Below are positions 1 through 6,883 of a stretch of 13,680 nt of DNA, one piece after another. Numbering within the stretch: position 1 is the first letter of the stretch; the number at the start of each line of letters is the position of its first letter. The stretch comes from JBBQVS01 sp964657325 (lineage in GTDB: Bacteria > Chloroflexota > Ktedonobacteria > Ktedonobacterales > Ktedonobacteraceae), in NCBI GenBank assembly GCA_964657325.1, contig CAZZVE010000132.1, positions 1 through 13,680 of the forward strand, in the 5' to 3' direction. Below the pieces are notes generated by a model. The model was not told the origin of the DNA. It saw only the letters and a program-made list of their open reading frames with translations, and searched no databases. The position numbers and the translations under genes are program-made.

Positions 1-136
1 GAGGGGCACTCTTGCCGCACGTTCGTAGAAGGATGGTCCATAGAAGATGGAGGCTCAGCCACTACTTTTTTTCTACTTTTTAACTTCCCTTAGCATTGTT
101 TTCCGCACGGCCCCCGTACACTAGGCATTAATAGGA

Positions 137-167
137 CTGTATGACTTTTCGAGAGGCTCTGTATGAC
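137..167 (+). repeat. Direct repeat of CTGTATGAC, 22-bp period, upstream of the small protein
   Basis: CTGTATGAC occurs at 137-145 and again at 159-167. The start-to-start distance is 22 bp, about two helical turns, and the second copy ends 81 bp before the ATG at 249. Same-face direct repeats of this size can bind activators or response regulators. Only nine bases are shared, so chance is not excluded. Confidence 0.3.
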
Positions 168-248
168 ACACCTTCTTCCTTGACAGGAACTTCTCAAGAT
201 GACATGATGCAGAGCAGAGAGTAGTTGTTTCTTTTTGAAAGGACACAT

Positions 249-656
249 ATGACACAAGATACACGAGATAGGTTTCCAACATCTTCTTTTCCTAAAGATC
301 ATGTTGTCGCGGTTCTCGATACGTCTGAAGAGGCCGAGCAAGCAGTACAGGGTCTGCAGCACAAAGGGTACCACGCTGAGCATATCTTCTTGTTCCACGG
401 TCAGGATTTTATTGCGGCGCGAAAAGCAACAGAGCAGGAAAGTGGTCTCACGAAAATTATGCATATCTTTCAGGGAACGACTGACGAAGGCTTTACGGGG
501 AGTATGTACCTCGATGAAGCGTACCGAGGACATGAGATACTCGCCGTCTATGAACCACACGCTGATCAGATCGAGCGAATTCGTGACGTTCTCGACACGC
601 ATCACGCTCGTCTCATAAAATATTTCGACACATGGACAACCACTGATCTCAAGTAG
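249..656 (+). CDS. Small YflT-like alpha/beta protein, function unknown
   Basis: Protein of 135 residues. The ATG at 249 is chosen because GAAAGGA (237-243) sits just upstream; an in-frame TTG at 225 has no such site. Residues 18-50 read as strand-helix-strand (HVVAVLDTSEEAEQAVQGL, then a GY turn and HIFLFHG), the pattern of the YflT / general stress protein 17M N-terminal domain. Residues 95-135 repeat a similar pattern (GHEILAVYEP, a helix, then IKYFDTWT), so the chain may be two ferredoxin-like halves. There is no signal peptide or membrane segment, so it is probably cytosolic. The acidic composition and length fit small stress-associated proteins, but no catalytic residues are evident and the role is unknown. 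It stands alone, with no gene close enough for an operon. The reading frame is convincing; the family assignment is from pattern only. Confidence 0.75.
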   Translation: MTQDTRDRFPTSSFPKDHVVAVLDTSEEAEQAVQGLQHKGYHAEHIFLFHGQDFIAARKATEQESGLTKIMHIFQGTTDEGFTGSMYLDEAYRGHEILAVYEPHADQIERIRDVLDTHHARLIKYFDTWTTTDLK

Positions 657-804
657 TTGGCTCAATGCGACTCAAGGGCCGTAAGTGCTTGCTTCTCACC
701 CTTGACCTCAAAGACCTCATTGCAAGAGACACTTCTCTCTTTTCTACCTGTATTCCTCGGTGGATGGTGAAAATCTTGAGATGAAGCTGTTGAATTTTTG
801 GAAA

Positions 805-1062
805 TTACTCCGTTGATTTCGCCTCTTTGACGTAGCGATAGAGCCGCGATGGACGCTGACCGTTCAAACAGGTGATATCCTCTGGACGAATGCCATAGAG
901 TTGCTTGAGCATGATTCGCAACCAGATGGCGGCTGTCATATTGAAATCGGGGACGCCTACTCGCTTTCCTGCCAAATCAGCCCAGGTGCGAATGCCGCTT
1001 TGGGTATTCACCAGGATTTCTAACGGCCAGAACACAAGGAAACAGTGAACAAAGGAAAGCAC
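805..1062 (-). pseudogene. Remnant of a substrate-binding-type protein (4,5-dihydroxyphthalate decarboxylase / NMT1-like)
   Basis: The frame gives 85 residues. Its middle part (about residues 15-66) reads LEILVNTQSGIRTWADLAGK, then RVGVPDFNMTAAIWLRIMLK, then a YGIRPEDI stretch. This is the conserved mid-domain pattern (VNT-SGI-T-ADL-GKRVGVP, TAA-W-R, YG-PEDI) of 4,5-dihydroxyphthalate decarboxylase and related periplasmic-binding-fold proteins, which are normally about 300 residues. The N-terminal lobe is absent and residues 1-14 look degraded. The last 19 residues lack the expected continuation. No ribosome binding site is seen at the apparent start. It is best read as a leftover fragment. 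The family resemblance was judged by eye and the original substrate cannot be inferred. Confidence 0.6.
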
Positions 1063-1476
1063 CTGATCTATGCTGGCGGGAAGTATGAGTCCTTTCTTCT
1101 GGTGCCAGTGATAGTGTCATAGTCCTTCGTCTCTTCTCCCTGCCAGATTGCAACGAAGACGGCGTATGATGCTGAGACGGGCGAGGTTCATGTGAACAGC
1201 ACGTTGAACGAGAACAGTCTACGAGTTGCTCATTGGTTATTGTTCCTTCCTTTCTTCCTGTCAGTCAGATGCAGTACTTCTGTGAAATGCTTCCATTATA
1301 AAGGAAAGCTTCACCAATTGAGCAACACTCGTTCGAGTCAACGAGGTCCATTCAACTTCGTCACTCTCGCTGACTGGCTGCGCGACGTGAGCAGGAATGT
1401 TGCTCAAGAGGAAAGTTGTGGATATAAATACAAAGCCACTTCACCTTGTATCTGTATCCATACTTATATACACGCC
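1063..1476. other. Non-coding or decayed stretch
   Basis: No convincing gene was found on either strand. A plus-strand open frame (1192-1527) runs into the end of the permease gene, lacks a ribosome binding site and has no protein-like composition. The stretch next to the binding-protein remnant may be further decayed parts of that gene, but no recognisable motif survives. The only structure noted is the hairpin at 1420-1459. Confidence 0.5.
1420..1459 (-). terminator. Imperfect stem-loop downstream of the sugar transport operon
   Basis: GGATA (1420-1424) pairs with TATCC (1455-1459), and ATACAA (1428-1433) pairs with TTGTAT (1446-1451). A 3x3 internal loop separates the two helices, and on the minus-strand RNA one further U-G and one G-C pair extend the inner helix. 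The structure begins 17 bases after the stop of the last permease, where transcript ends are expected. No U-run follows on the minus strand, so it is not a textbook intrinsic terminator; it could protect the 3' end or act with Rho. Confidence 0.3.
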
Positions 1477-2400
1477 CTATTTTGCTTCCGCAATGGCGAC
1501 ACCACTGTCAATGTAGCGTTGTCCTAGTGCGTACAGGACGACGGGGACAACAAGTGCAATCAGCGTGGCTGCCATAAGTTGTGGGTCCACTGACTTATAG
1601 GGATTCGTGAATGCAAGTAATCCTAGAGGAACAGTACGGTTGCTATCACTACTCAGGTAGATGAGTGGCCCCCATGCATCACTCCAACTGCCGAGAAACG
1701 AGAATACTGCTACTACGATCAATACGGGCTTCGCTTGTGGCAAAATGATGTTCCAAAAGATGCGAAAACTCCCACATCCATCAATACGTGCGGCTTCGTC
1801 GAGTTCACGCGGTAATCCCATAAAGAATTGTCTGAACAGGAAAATACTGAATGCATCGCCAAAGAGCTTAGGCACCATCAGAGGCAAAAACGTATCGATC
1901 CAGCCCAGGCTTCTAAAGATGTTGTAGAGTGAGATGATGAGAACCTGGCCTGGAATCATCATGGTTGCAAGCAAGACGATAAATAGTGCTGTACGTCCTG
2001 CAAAGCGAAAACGGGCGAAGCCATACGCTACAAGTGCTGATACAAACGTGACTGCAATAACGCTGTATATAGCCAACCAGACGCTATTGAAGATGTAGTG
2101 GAAGAAACTATATTGAGTGAAAACATCTACGTAGTTTGACCACAGGAAGGGGTGAGGAATCCACTGAATGGGGATTGCATAGTACTGAAACTCACTTTTG
2201 AGTGAGGATGTAATGAGCCAGAGAAAGGGAAACAGGATAATGAGGCTCATTATAATGAGGACAACGTAGGTCCAAAACATACTCATACGCTGGTAGAAGC
2301 GTCCCCGTGCGCGATAATTTATTACCTGTGTTCCTGCTTGTTGCACTGCTGATATGCGAGTAGTGCGAGAAGCATCTTGCTGCCCTTCAGTAATTGCCAT
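1477..2400 (-). CDS. Carbohydrate ABC transporter permease, MalG type (CUT1)
   Basis: A 307-residue inner-membrane protein, the normal length for COG0395 permeases. AAGGAGGA ends 5 bases before the ATG, which fixes the start. A 42-residue polar N-terminus precedes six hydrophobic segments: about 43-64, 104-128, 136-160, 170-192, 224-246 and 275-294. The cytoplasmic EAA loop that contacts the ATPase lies at about 202-221 (EAARIDGCGSFRIFWNIILP), with the family's invariant G at 208. It should pair with the upstream permease to form the membrane channel for an oligosaccharide delivered by the binding protein at 3572-4894. The spacing to the preceding permease is 50 bp, consistent with one transcript. 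The mannooligosaccharide substrate is inferred from the neighbouring beta-mannosidase and mannanase remnant, not from this protein. Confidence 0.95.
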   Translation of the reverse strand: MAITEGQQDASRTTRISAVQQAGTQVINYRARGRFYQRMSMFWTYVVLIIMSLIILFPFLWLITSSLKSEFQYYAIPIQWIPHPFLWSNYVDVFTQYSFFHYIFNSVWLAIYSVIAVTFVSALVAYGFARFRFAGRTALFIVLLATMMIPGQVLIISLYNIFRSLGWIDTFLPLMVPKLFGDAFSIFLFRQFFMGLPRELDEAARIDGCGSFRIFWNIILPQAKPVLIVVAVFSFLGSWSDAWGPLIYLSSDSNRTVPLGLLAFTNPYKSVDPQLMAATLIALVVPVVLYALGQRYIDSGVAIAEAK

Positions 2401-2450
2401 AGGGTCCTCCTTGATCTGTATAGCGTTGAAGAAGAGACGTGCGCCACTTC

Positions 2451-3467
2451 CTAGTCGTTAGACTCGCCCGCATAATAGGTGAAGCGCTTCGAGACGGTGA
2501 GTATAAATAGCGTCAACAACAAGGTAATTGCGAAGAAGACGATAGCCAGGGCCGATGCATAGCCGAATTGGTTGTAGACAAAGCCACGCACATAGATATA
2601 GAGCAAATAGGTCGAGAGGCCATTATGTAGGCCGAGTGGGTTGCCAGGGTTGCTCCCGACTGCACCTTGGGCGGCAGCAAATACCAGAGGTGTTTCAAAG
2701 ACTTTGAGGTGTCCAATTAACGTCAAAATGGTGTTGAAGACCACCACAGGTGAGAGCAAGGGAAGCGTGATGCCCCAATATGTACTCCATTTCCCTGCTC
2801 CATCAATTCTCGCGGCCTCATAATAGGTCTGCGAGATGCCCTTGAGACCCGCCAGGAAAATGAGCATCGTTCCACCCATAAACCACAGGTTGACCAGGAT
2901 CAGTGCGATCACAGCAAGATAGGGGCGGTCAGAGTCGCCCAACCAGTTGAATGGGCCAATGTGGAATACACCAAGAAACTCGTTTGCCAGTCCATTTTCG
3001 CCCGAAGCAAAGAGTTGTTTGAAGAGCAGTCCAATCGCGATGCCTACTAGTAGGCTTGGTACATAGAAAATCGTGCGAAAAATGTGATTCCCCGGAAACT
3101 TCTTATTGAGCAACAGAGCAAGTATCATGCCACCGCAGATGCTGATAATTGTCGAGAGAGTCACGTACAGCAGCATATGTAAACTGGTCGTCGCGAATAC
3201 CGGGTCGTTCGTGAAGATACCCTGATAGTTTTTGAGACCAATCCACTGTGGGTCACTGAAAAGATTATATTTGGTGAAACTATTGTAAACTGTGTCGAGG
3301 AGTGGATAGAGGCCGAACACAAGGAAGCCAATTAGCCATGGGCTAATGAAGAGGTAGCCTCTAAAACTTTGGCTACGTATAAGGCGTGAGAAAGACCTTG
3401 GACTTTTTTTGGTATTCGGCGTGAGAGTAAGCCTACCAGCTTTCCCTCGACTGGAAGATGTGATCAT
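2451..3467 (-). CDS. Carbohydrate ABC transporter permease, MalF type (CUT1)
   Basis: The ATG at 3467 is preceded by AAGGAG with a 7-base spacer. An in-frame ATG six codons earlier (3485) would place that site inside the gene, so the shorter 338-residue form is preferred. The first membrane segment is at about 38-58 (YLFISPWLIGFLVFGLYPLL), typical of COG1175 permeases, and further segments lie at about 97-121, 133-150, 184-207, 242-252 and 303-326. The EAA loop is at 217-236 (EAARIDGAGKWSTYWGITLP) and matches the family consensus well. The protein should form the heterodimeric channel with the MalG-type subunit encoded 50 bp downstream. Between this gene and the binding-protein gene lie 104 bp holding a strong stem-loop, which may lower permease output relative to binding protein. 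Confidence 0.95.
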   Translation of the reverse strand: MITSSSRGKAGRLTLTPNTKKSPRSFSRLIRSQSFRGYLFISPWLIGFLVFGLYPLLDTVYNSFTKYNLFSDPQWIGLKNYQGIFTNDPVFATTSLHMLLYVTLSTIISICGGMILALLLNKKFPGNHIFRTIFYVPSLLVGIAIGLLFKQLFASGENGLANEFLGVFHIGPFNWLGDSDRPYLAVIALILVNLWFMGGTMLIFLAGLKGISQTYYEAARIDGAGKWSTYWGITLPLLSPVVVFNTILTLIGHLKVFETPLVFAAAQGAVGSNPGNPLGLHNGLSTYLLYIYVRGFVYNQFGYASALAIVFFAITLLLTLFILTVSKRFTYYAGESND

Positions 3468-3499
3468 AGCGTGTCTCCTTATCATCGCAGTCGTCTGTC

Positions 3500-3550
3500 A
3501 CTCTTCTTTTGTCACTTGCCTCTAATGGCGATAAGTAACAAAAGAAGAGT
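3500..3550 (-). promoter_or_regulatory. Intercistronic stem-loop between binding-protein and permease genes
   Basis: ACTCTTCTTTTGT (3500-3512) and its perfect complement (3538-3550) form a 13-bp stem. After one mismatch it continues as ACTT (3514-3517) with AAGT (3533-3536). It lies 21 bases after the binding-protein stop and 32 bases before the first permease start. No U-run follows on the minus strand. By analogy with malE-malF type operons, it probably stabilises the binding-protein part of the mRNA or gives partial termination, so that more binding protein than permease is made. Confidence 0.6.
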
Positions 3551-3571
3551 AAAAAAACATTACATGTTTCC

Positions 3572-4894
3572 TTATGACGCGGAGAGAATAGCGTTGCCTT
3601 GTTGCTCCATCTCAGCGGCAGCTTTGGTAGGAGTGATCTTCCCATGCATCATATCGGCAATAATATCACCAAACGCCGTAGAGAGATTTTGCTTTGTCGT
3701 CATCAAACTTGGCTGGAATGTTGTGAGCGCACTTTGTAGTGTTGGCACAAATGCCGTTGGTTGGATGTACGAGTTCATCTGTGATATTGCATCCTTGTCT
3801 GCCGGAATATCGCTAAACTTGGCAAAGCTGATTTCTGGCTGTGTCTGTGAAGCCCACTTGAGGAACTCCCACGCCGCTGCCTTGTTTTTGCTGCCCGAGT
3901 AGATTGCAAGGCTATTGACGCCACCAGTGATAACAGGTTGCTTGATCGAAAAGATCGGCGCGACACCAATGTTAGGCGAACTTTTCTGAATATCGCTGAA
4001 AAGCCACGCACCAACGCGTGCGAAAGCAATTTTGCCCGTCTGTAGCGCACCCAGGTCAAAGGACCATGGACCGTTGGTTAATTGATCATAGGGCGGGGCC
4101 ATGTTTTGCGTAAAGAGGCTTTGGTAGTCAGTCAGACCTTGAATACCTTCAGGAGTATTGACTGTGATCTTTTTAGGATTGACAGGGTTATCAAACACCT
4201 GTCCACCCTCCATACGCACCATCATATCATAATCCAGAATGTCTGTAGGGTTGATTGCGTACTGCGTTCCTTTCCCATTCTGAGATTTGTACAGTTTCTG
4301 TGCCATCACCTTGAACTGATCAAAGGTCATGGGTTTTACAGGGTCTGGAAAAGGAATACCTGCCGCTTGCAGTAATGTCTTGTTATAACCAAGCAAAGAG
4401 ACAGATGTACCAATCGGCATGCCGTAGGATTTTCCGTTCCAAGAGTTTAGCGCAAGAGTTTGGGATGTCAGGCTTTTCGTCGCATCCTTGTAATCGGAGA
4501 ATGTTGTGAGATCAGTAACAGCACCACTATCGAAATAGGGTGCAGCCATACAAGAGCAGAGTCCAATGATATCATAGGCATTGCCACCAGCCGTTGTAGT
4601 CTTAAGCTTGTCCCAGTAGTTGCCCCAGGGAATGATTTCGGGCTTGATTTTGATGTTGGGATGCGAACTCTCAAAGTTCGTAATCCAGTCCTTCATGGAA
4701 TTGTCTTTTGCTGGTGTGTTGCTCCACCACCCGAACGTCAGGGTGACAGGACCAGAGGATGTCGATGCATTGCTACCACCGCAAGCGGCAAATACAAACG
4801 AAAATGCTACGAGGAGTGCGAACAAAAACGGCAATGCCTGCCGTGCCCTGGAAGGCTGATTTGCGTTCTTAAACGAGAGAGAACGGTGTAACAT
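3572..4894 (-). CDS. Extracellular sugar-binding lipoprotein of the ABC transporter
   Basis: A 440-residue member of the COG1653 solute-binding family. The ATG at 4894 is chosen because AAAGGAG lies 9 bases upstream and a signal peptide starts there; an in-frame extension to 5017 would add 41 unlikely residues. The signal sequence has basic residues (R16, R18), a hydrophobic core (about 21-35) and the lipobox FAAC with Cys38 as lipidation site, followed by a Gly/Ser-rich linker. The mature protein opens with LTFGWWSN and a typical first-lobe helix. It should capture an oligosaccharide outside the membrane and hand it to the two permeases encoded downstream. A small hairpin (TCCAAC/GTTGGA, 4912-4929) sits directly before the ribosome binding site and could affect translation. 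It follows lacI after 161 bp and may be co-transcribed or have its own promoter. The preferred sugar is inferred from context only. Confidence 0.93.
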   Translation of the reverse strand: MLHRSLSFKNANQPSRARQALPFLFALLVAFSFVFAACGGSNASTSSGPVTLTFGWWSNTPAKDNSMKDWITNFESSHPNIKIKPEIIPWGNYWDKLKTTTAGGNAYDIIGLCSCMAAPYFDSGAVTDLTTFSDYKDATKSLTSQTLALNSWNGKSYGMPIGTSVSLLGYNKTLLQAAGIPFPDPVKPMTFDQFKVMAQKLYKSQNGKGTQYAINPTDILDYDMMVRMEGGQVFDNPVNPKKITVNTPEGIQGLTDYQSLFTQNMAPPYDQLTNGPWSFDLGALQTGKIAFARVGAWLFSDIQKSSPNIGVAPIFSIKQPVITGGVNSLAIYSGSKNKAAAWEFLKWASQTQPEISFAKFSDIPADKDAISQMNSYIQPTAFVPTLQSALTTFQPSLMTTKQNLSTAFGDIIADMMHGKITPTKAAAEMEQQGNAILSAS

Positions 4895-5055
4895 AGTCTG
4901 TCGCTCCTTTTTCCAACATCTCCGTTGGATGACATATGACCAACCGTGAATGTAGAGACAAAGATAGGAAAAATGCTTTGCTCGCTCTATCTCCTTTCTT
5001 CTATCCTGAGAAGCCATTTCTAACGCGCCATTGCGTATACATGGAGCAAGGGTAT

Positions 5056-6132
5056 TTATGCCTTGTAGGTCGTGACCGATGCACGCTTGATAAGCTCCAC
5101 CTCTAACATGCTTGTCACATTGACAGCATCGAAGTCAGCAACGCGAGCCAACAGGCTTTTCACAGCAGTGGACCCCAGAGCCTCCTTGTTGATACGCACT
5201 GTAGTTAGGGCTGGCGTAAGGTGTTCAACCATTGCAATATCGTCAAAACCAACCAATGAGACATCTTCAGGAATGCGAAGTTCTGCCTCGCGTAATGCTT
5301 TCATCGCTCCAATCGCAATTTCGTCATTCGCGCAAAAGATGGCACTAAAATCCGCGCTACTCCTACGTGCCAACAAACGCTTGCACGCTTCGTATCCCCC
5401 ATCAGTTGAGAGGTTGGTTGCTTCATATAAAGCGTAGTCTACGGACAGACCAGCATCGAGCAACGCTGTACGATATCCACCCGCTCTACGCTCAAGCGTA
5501 TAAATCTTGTTCAATGGGCGTGGCCCATCGACTATCATAGGACCACCAATAAAAGCGATACGACGATGACCTTCGCTAATAAGATAATCGACTGCTGCCC
5601 TTGCACCCTCGAAGTTGTCACCCAATACAGAATCAACAGAGATACCGGATACATAATTGTCAATTAAGACGAGCGGCAATTTCATACTCTGGATGAGACG
5701 AATAGTCTCTGGCTCGGCTGGTCCGACCAGCAAGATGCCACCAAGCTTCATTTCATAAAGTGCAGCTAACAACAATTGTGGTGTTTGCACAAGTTCACCG
5801 AGCGTGCGATATGTCACCTTGATATTTGATTTGCGTGCCTCGCTCTCAACACCATACAGGATGTGTGACCAAAAGGGATTCGCGGTAACAGCCGTCGAGT
5901 CGATGCTGGAGGAGAAAATAAAACCGATCTCCCTCAACGTGCGGCTGTTTTCGCGTGAACGAGTGTCCTGTCCTCTTGGCCCAAAATAGCCTATCTTCGA
6001 TGCAGCTTCGAGCACGCGTTGTCGTACATCCTCGGTAACATTGGCATGATTATTGAAAACACGCGATACTGTCCCAACCGATACAACCGCTTCGCGTGCG
6101 ACATCCTTGACGGTAATAGTCCCTGTCGTCAC
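5056..6132 (-). CDS. LacI-family transcriptional regulator of the mannoside locus
   Basis: A GTG start at 6132 is chosen: AGGAGG is 7 to 8 bases upstream, and the DNA-binding domain then begins at residue 5. That gives 358 residues, slightly longer than the usual 330 to 345. The helix-turn-helix and hinge are at about 6-50 (VKDVAREA, SVGTVSRVFNN, a VLEAASKIGY hinge). The ligand-binding domain follows at about 68-355, with LVLIDNY, the SEGHRRIAFIGG strand-helix, AIFCANDEIAIGAMKAL and VSLVGFDDI, all standard for sugar-responsive LacI proteins. It should bind the paired 20-bp sequence found over its own promoter and over the divergent one, and release DNA when a mannoside or similar sugar is present. 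The start codon matters: an upstream in-frame ATG (6207) would place the operator copy inside the gene. Its effector is not known. Confidence 0.93.
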   Translation of the reverse strand: MTTGTITVKDVAREAVVSVGTVSRVFNNHANVTEDVRQRVLEAASKIGYFGPRGQDTRSRENSRTLREIGFIFSSSIDSTAVTANPFWSHILYGVESEARKSNIKVTYRTLGELVQTPQLLLAALYEMKLGGILLVGPAEPETIRLIQSMKLPLVLIDNYVSGISVDSVLGDNFEGARAAVDYLISEGHRRIAFIGGPMIVDGPRPLNKIYTLERRAGGYRTALLDAGLSVDYALYEATNLSTDGGYEACKRLLARRSSADFSAIFCANDEIAIGAMKALREAELRIPEDVSLVGFDDIAMVEHLTPALTTVRINKEALGSTAVKSLLARVADFDAVNVTSMLEVELIKRASVTTYKA

Positions 6133-6160
6133 GTACTTTCCTCCTAGTGCGTTCAACACA

Positions 6161-6180
6161 ATTGTTATTGTTTCAATGAA
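6161..6180 (-). promoter_or_regulatory. Putative LacI-type operator, regulator-side copy
   Basis: This 20-bp sequence reads TTCATTGAAACAATAACAAT on the minus strand. It is identical, in mirror orientation, to 6310-6329. It begins right after the predicted -10 of the minus-strand promoter and covers the expected transcription start, 28 bp before the GTG of the regulator. This is the position expected for autorepression. The core TTGAAAC-A-ATAACAA is an imperfect palindrome (TTG...CAA), as LacI-family sites often are. Confidence 0.7.
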
Positions 6181-6207
6181 ATTAGCACATTTTAGCCTGT
6201 AAGTCAA
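6179..6207 (-). promoter_or_regulatory. Predicted promoter of the regulator gene
   Basis: On the minus strand, TTGACT (6207-6202) is followed by a 17-base spacer and TAATTT (6184-6179). The -35 matches the housekeeping consensus in five of six positions; the -10 is weaker. The operator copy directly overlaps the expected start site. Confidence 0.55.
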
Positions 6208-6277
6208 GGGTTTATATACATATGCTTATATCTGTAACAACGCTTCGTCCTTAATATGGATGTAGACCTGTTTTACC

Positions 6278-6306
6278 TTGACATTTATCTTGAAAAATGT
6301 TACCAA
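6278..6306 (+). promoter_or_regulatory. Predicted promoter of the GH5 remnant and beta-mannosidase genes
   Basis: A consensus TTGACA (6278-6283) is followed by a 17-base spacer and TACCAA (6301-6306), a poor -10. Its arrangement mirrors the minus-strand promoter: the same 17-base spacing, and a 20-bp operator starting three bases after the -10. The mirrored design supports both calls. The promoter should still drive the beta-mannosidase gene through the broken GH5 frame. Confidence 0.5.
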
Positions 6307-6309
6307 TAG

Positions 6310-6329
6310 TTCATTGAAACAATAACAAT
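6310..6329 (+). promoter_or_regulatory. Putative LacI-type operator, glycosidase-side copy
   Basis: A perfect inverted copy of 6161-6180; the match stops exactly at both ends of the 20 bases. It covers the expected start site of the plus-strand promoter and ends 24 bp before the ATG of the GH5 remnant. A repressor bound here would block transcription of the glycosidase side, and two sites 149 bp apart could also allow looping. Confidence 0.7.
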
Positions 6330-6353
6330 ACGTATCACAAGGAGGCTTTTTCG

Positions 6354-6875
6354 ATGAAGAAATTCCTGACAAAAAAGGTTGTATACGTTAGCCTCGTTGG
6401 GGTTGTATTGATTTCAGCAGTCCTTACAAGTGTTGATATACGTCGTACACCTCCACCTGTGCAAACGGAATTTGTGACGCGTTCAGGCTCCCAATTGTTA
6501 TTACATGGCCAACCATTTCGTTTCGCAGGCCCTAATATTTATTGGCTTGGTCTCGATGGGAACACAGGAAGCGTTGCTTACCCAACACATTTTCGCGTAG
6601 ATGATGCGCTTGCGACTGCGTAAGATATGGGGGCGACAGTAGTACGCGCACATACGCTTGGTATTTCGGTTGGATGCCCGCACTGCCAACGTACTGCTCT
6701 TGTGACGGATACTATCGTGCAAGCCGCTTTACAACATAGCCGAGCACTGGTACATATCGCGGTAGAATTAGACCTAACAGTGCTAGATACACCTGCGGGG
6801 CTTCGCGTCAGATGCTTGCCTGGAAGCACAGGCAGATATGTTACCATATCACCAATAAAGAATACAGGTCCCTAG
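6354..6875 (+). pseudogene. GH5-type (mannanase-like) glycoside hydrolase, N-terminal remnant
   Basis: The beginning is intact: AAGGAGG lies 8 bases before the ATG, followed by a membrane anchor or signal segment (about residues 9-26). The start of a GH5 barrel follows (FVTRSGSQLLLHGQPFRFAG, then NIYWLGLD and YPTHFRVDDALATA). Codon 90 is TAA (6621-6623), where family members continue (A-K-D-M-G-A); the same frame carries on with DMGATVVRAHTLGISVGCP, so a single base change made the stop. After about 6680 the resemblance is lost, and the frame ends at 6873-6875, only 8 bp before the beta-mannosidase start. The normal length is over 400 residues. Both catalytic glutamates and most of the barrel are missing, so readthrough would not rescue activity. 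Mannanase specificity is an inference from the conserved N-terminal pattern and the neighbours. Confidence 0.8.
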
Positions 6876-6883
6876 AGAAAGTG

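Noticed and set aside
90..665. Minus-strand open frame of 191 codons over the YflT-like gene
   Set aside because: It lies opposite a gene with a good start and a protein-like sequence; its own product is rich in Cys, Arg and Ser and matches no pattern I know.
672..698. TCAAGGG / CCCTTGA inverted repeat after the YflT-like gene as a terminator
   Set aside because: Only seven base pairs around a loop of about 20 bases, with no T-run after it.
1192..1527. Plus-strand open frame of 111 codons
   Set aside because: No ribosome binding site, low-complexity composition, and it overlaps the well supported permease end on the other strand.
5111..5135. TGTCACA-like sequence within the LacI gene as an additional ECF41 promoter
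   Set aside because: It lies inside a coding region and no downstream gene in that orientation would be served; it is most likely chance.
6621..6875. Programmed stop-codon readthrough joining the GH5 start to the following open frame
   Set aside because: The downstream frame loses GH5 resemblance after about 6680 and stops at 6875, far short of the catalytic residues, so readthrough would not give an enzyme.
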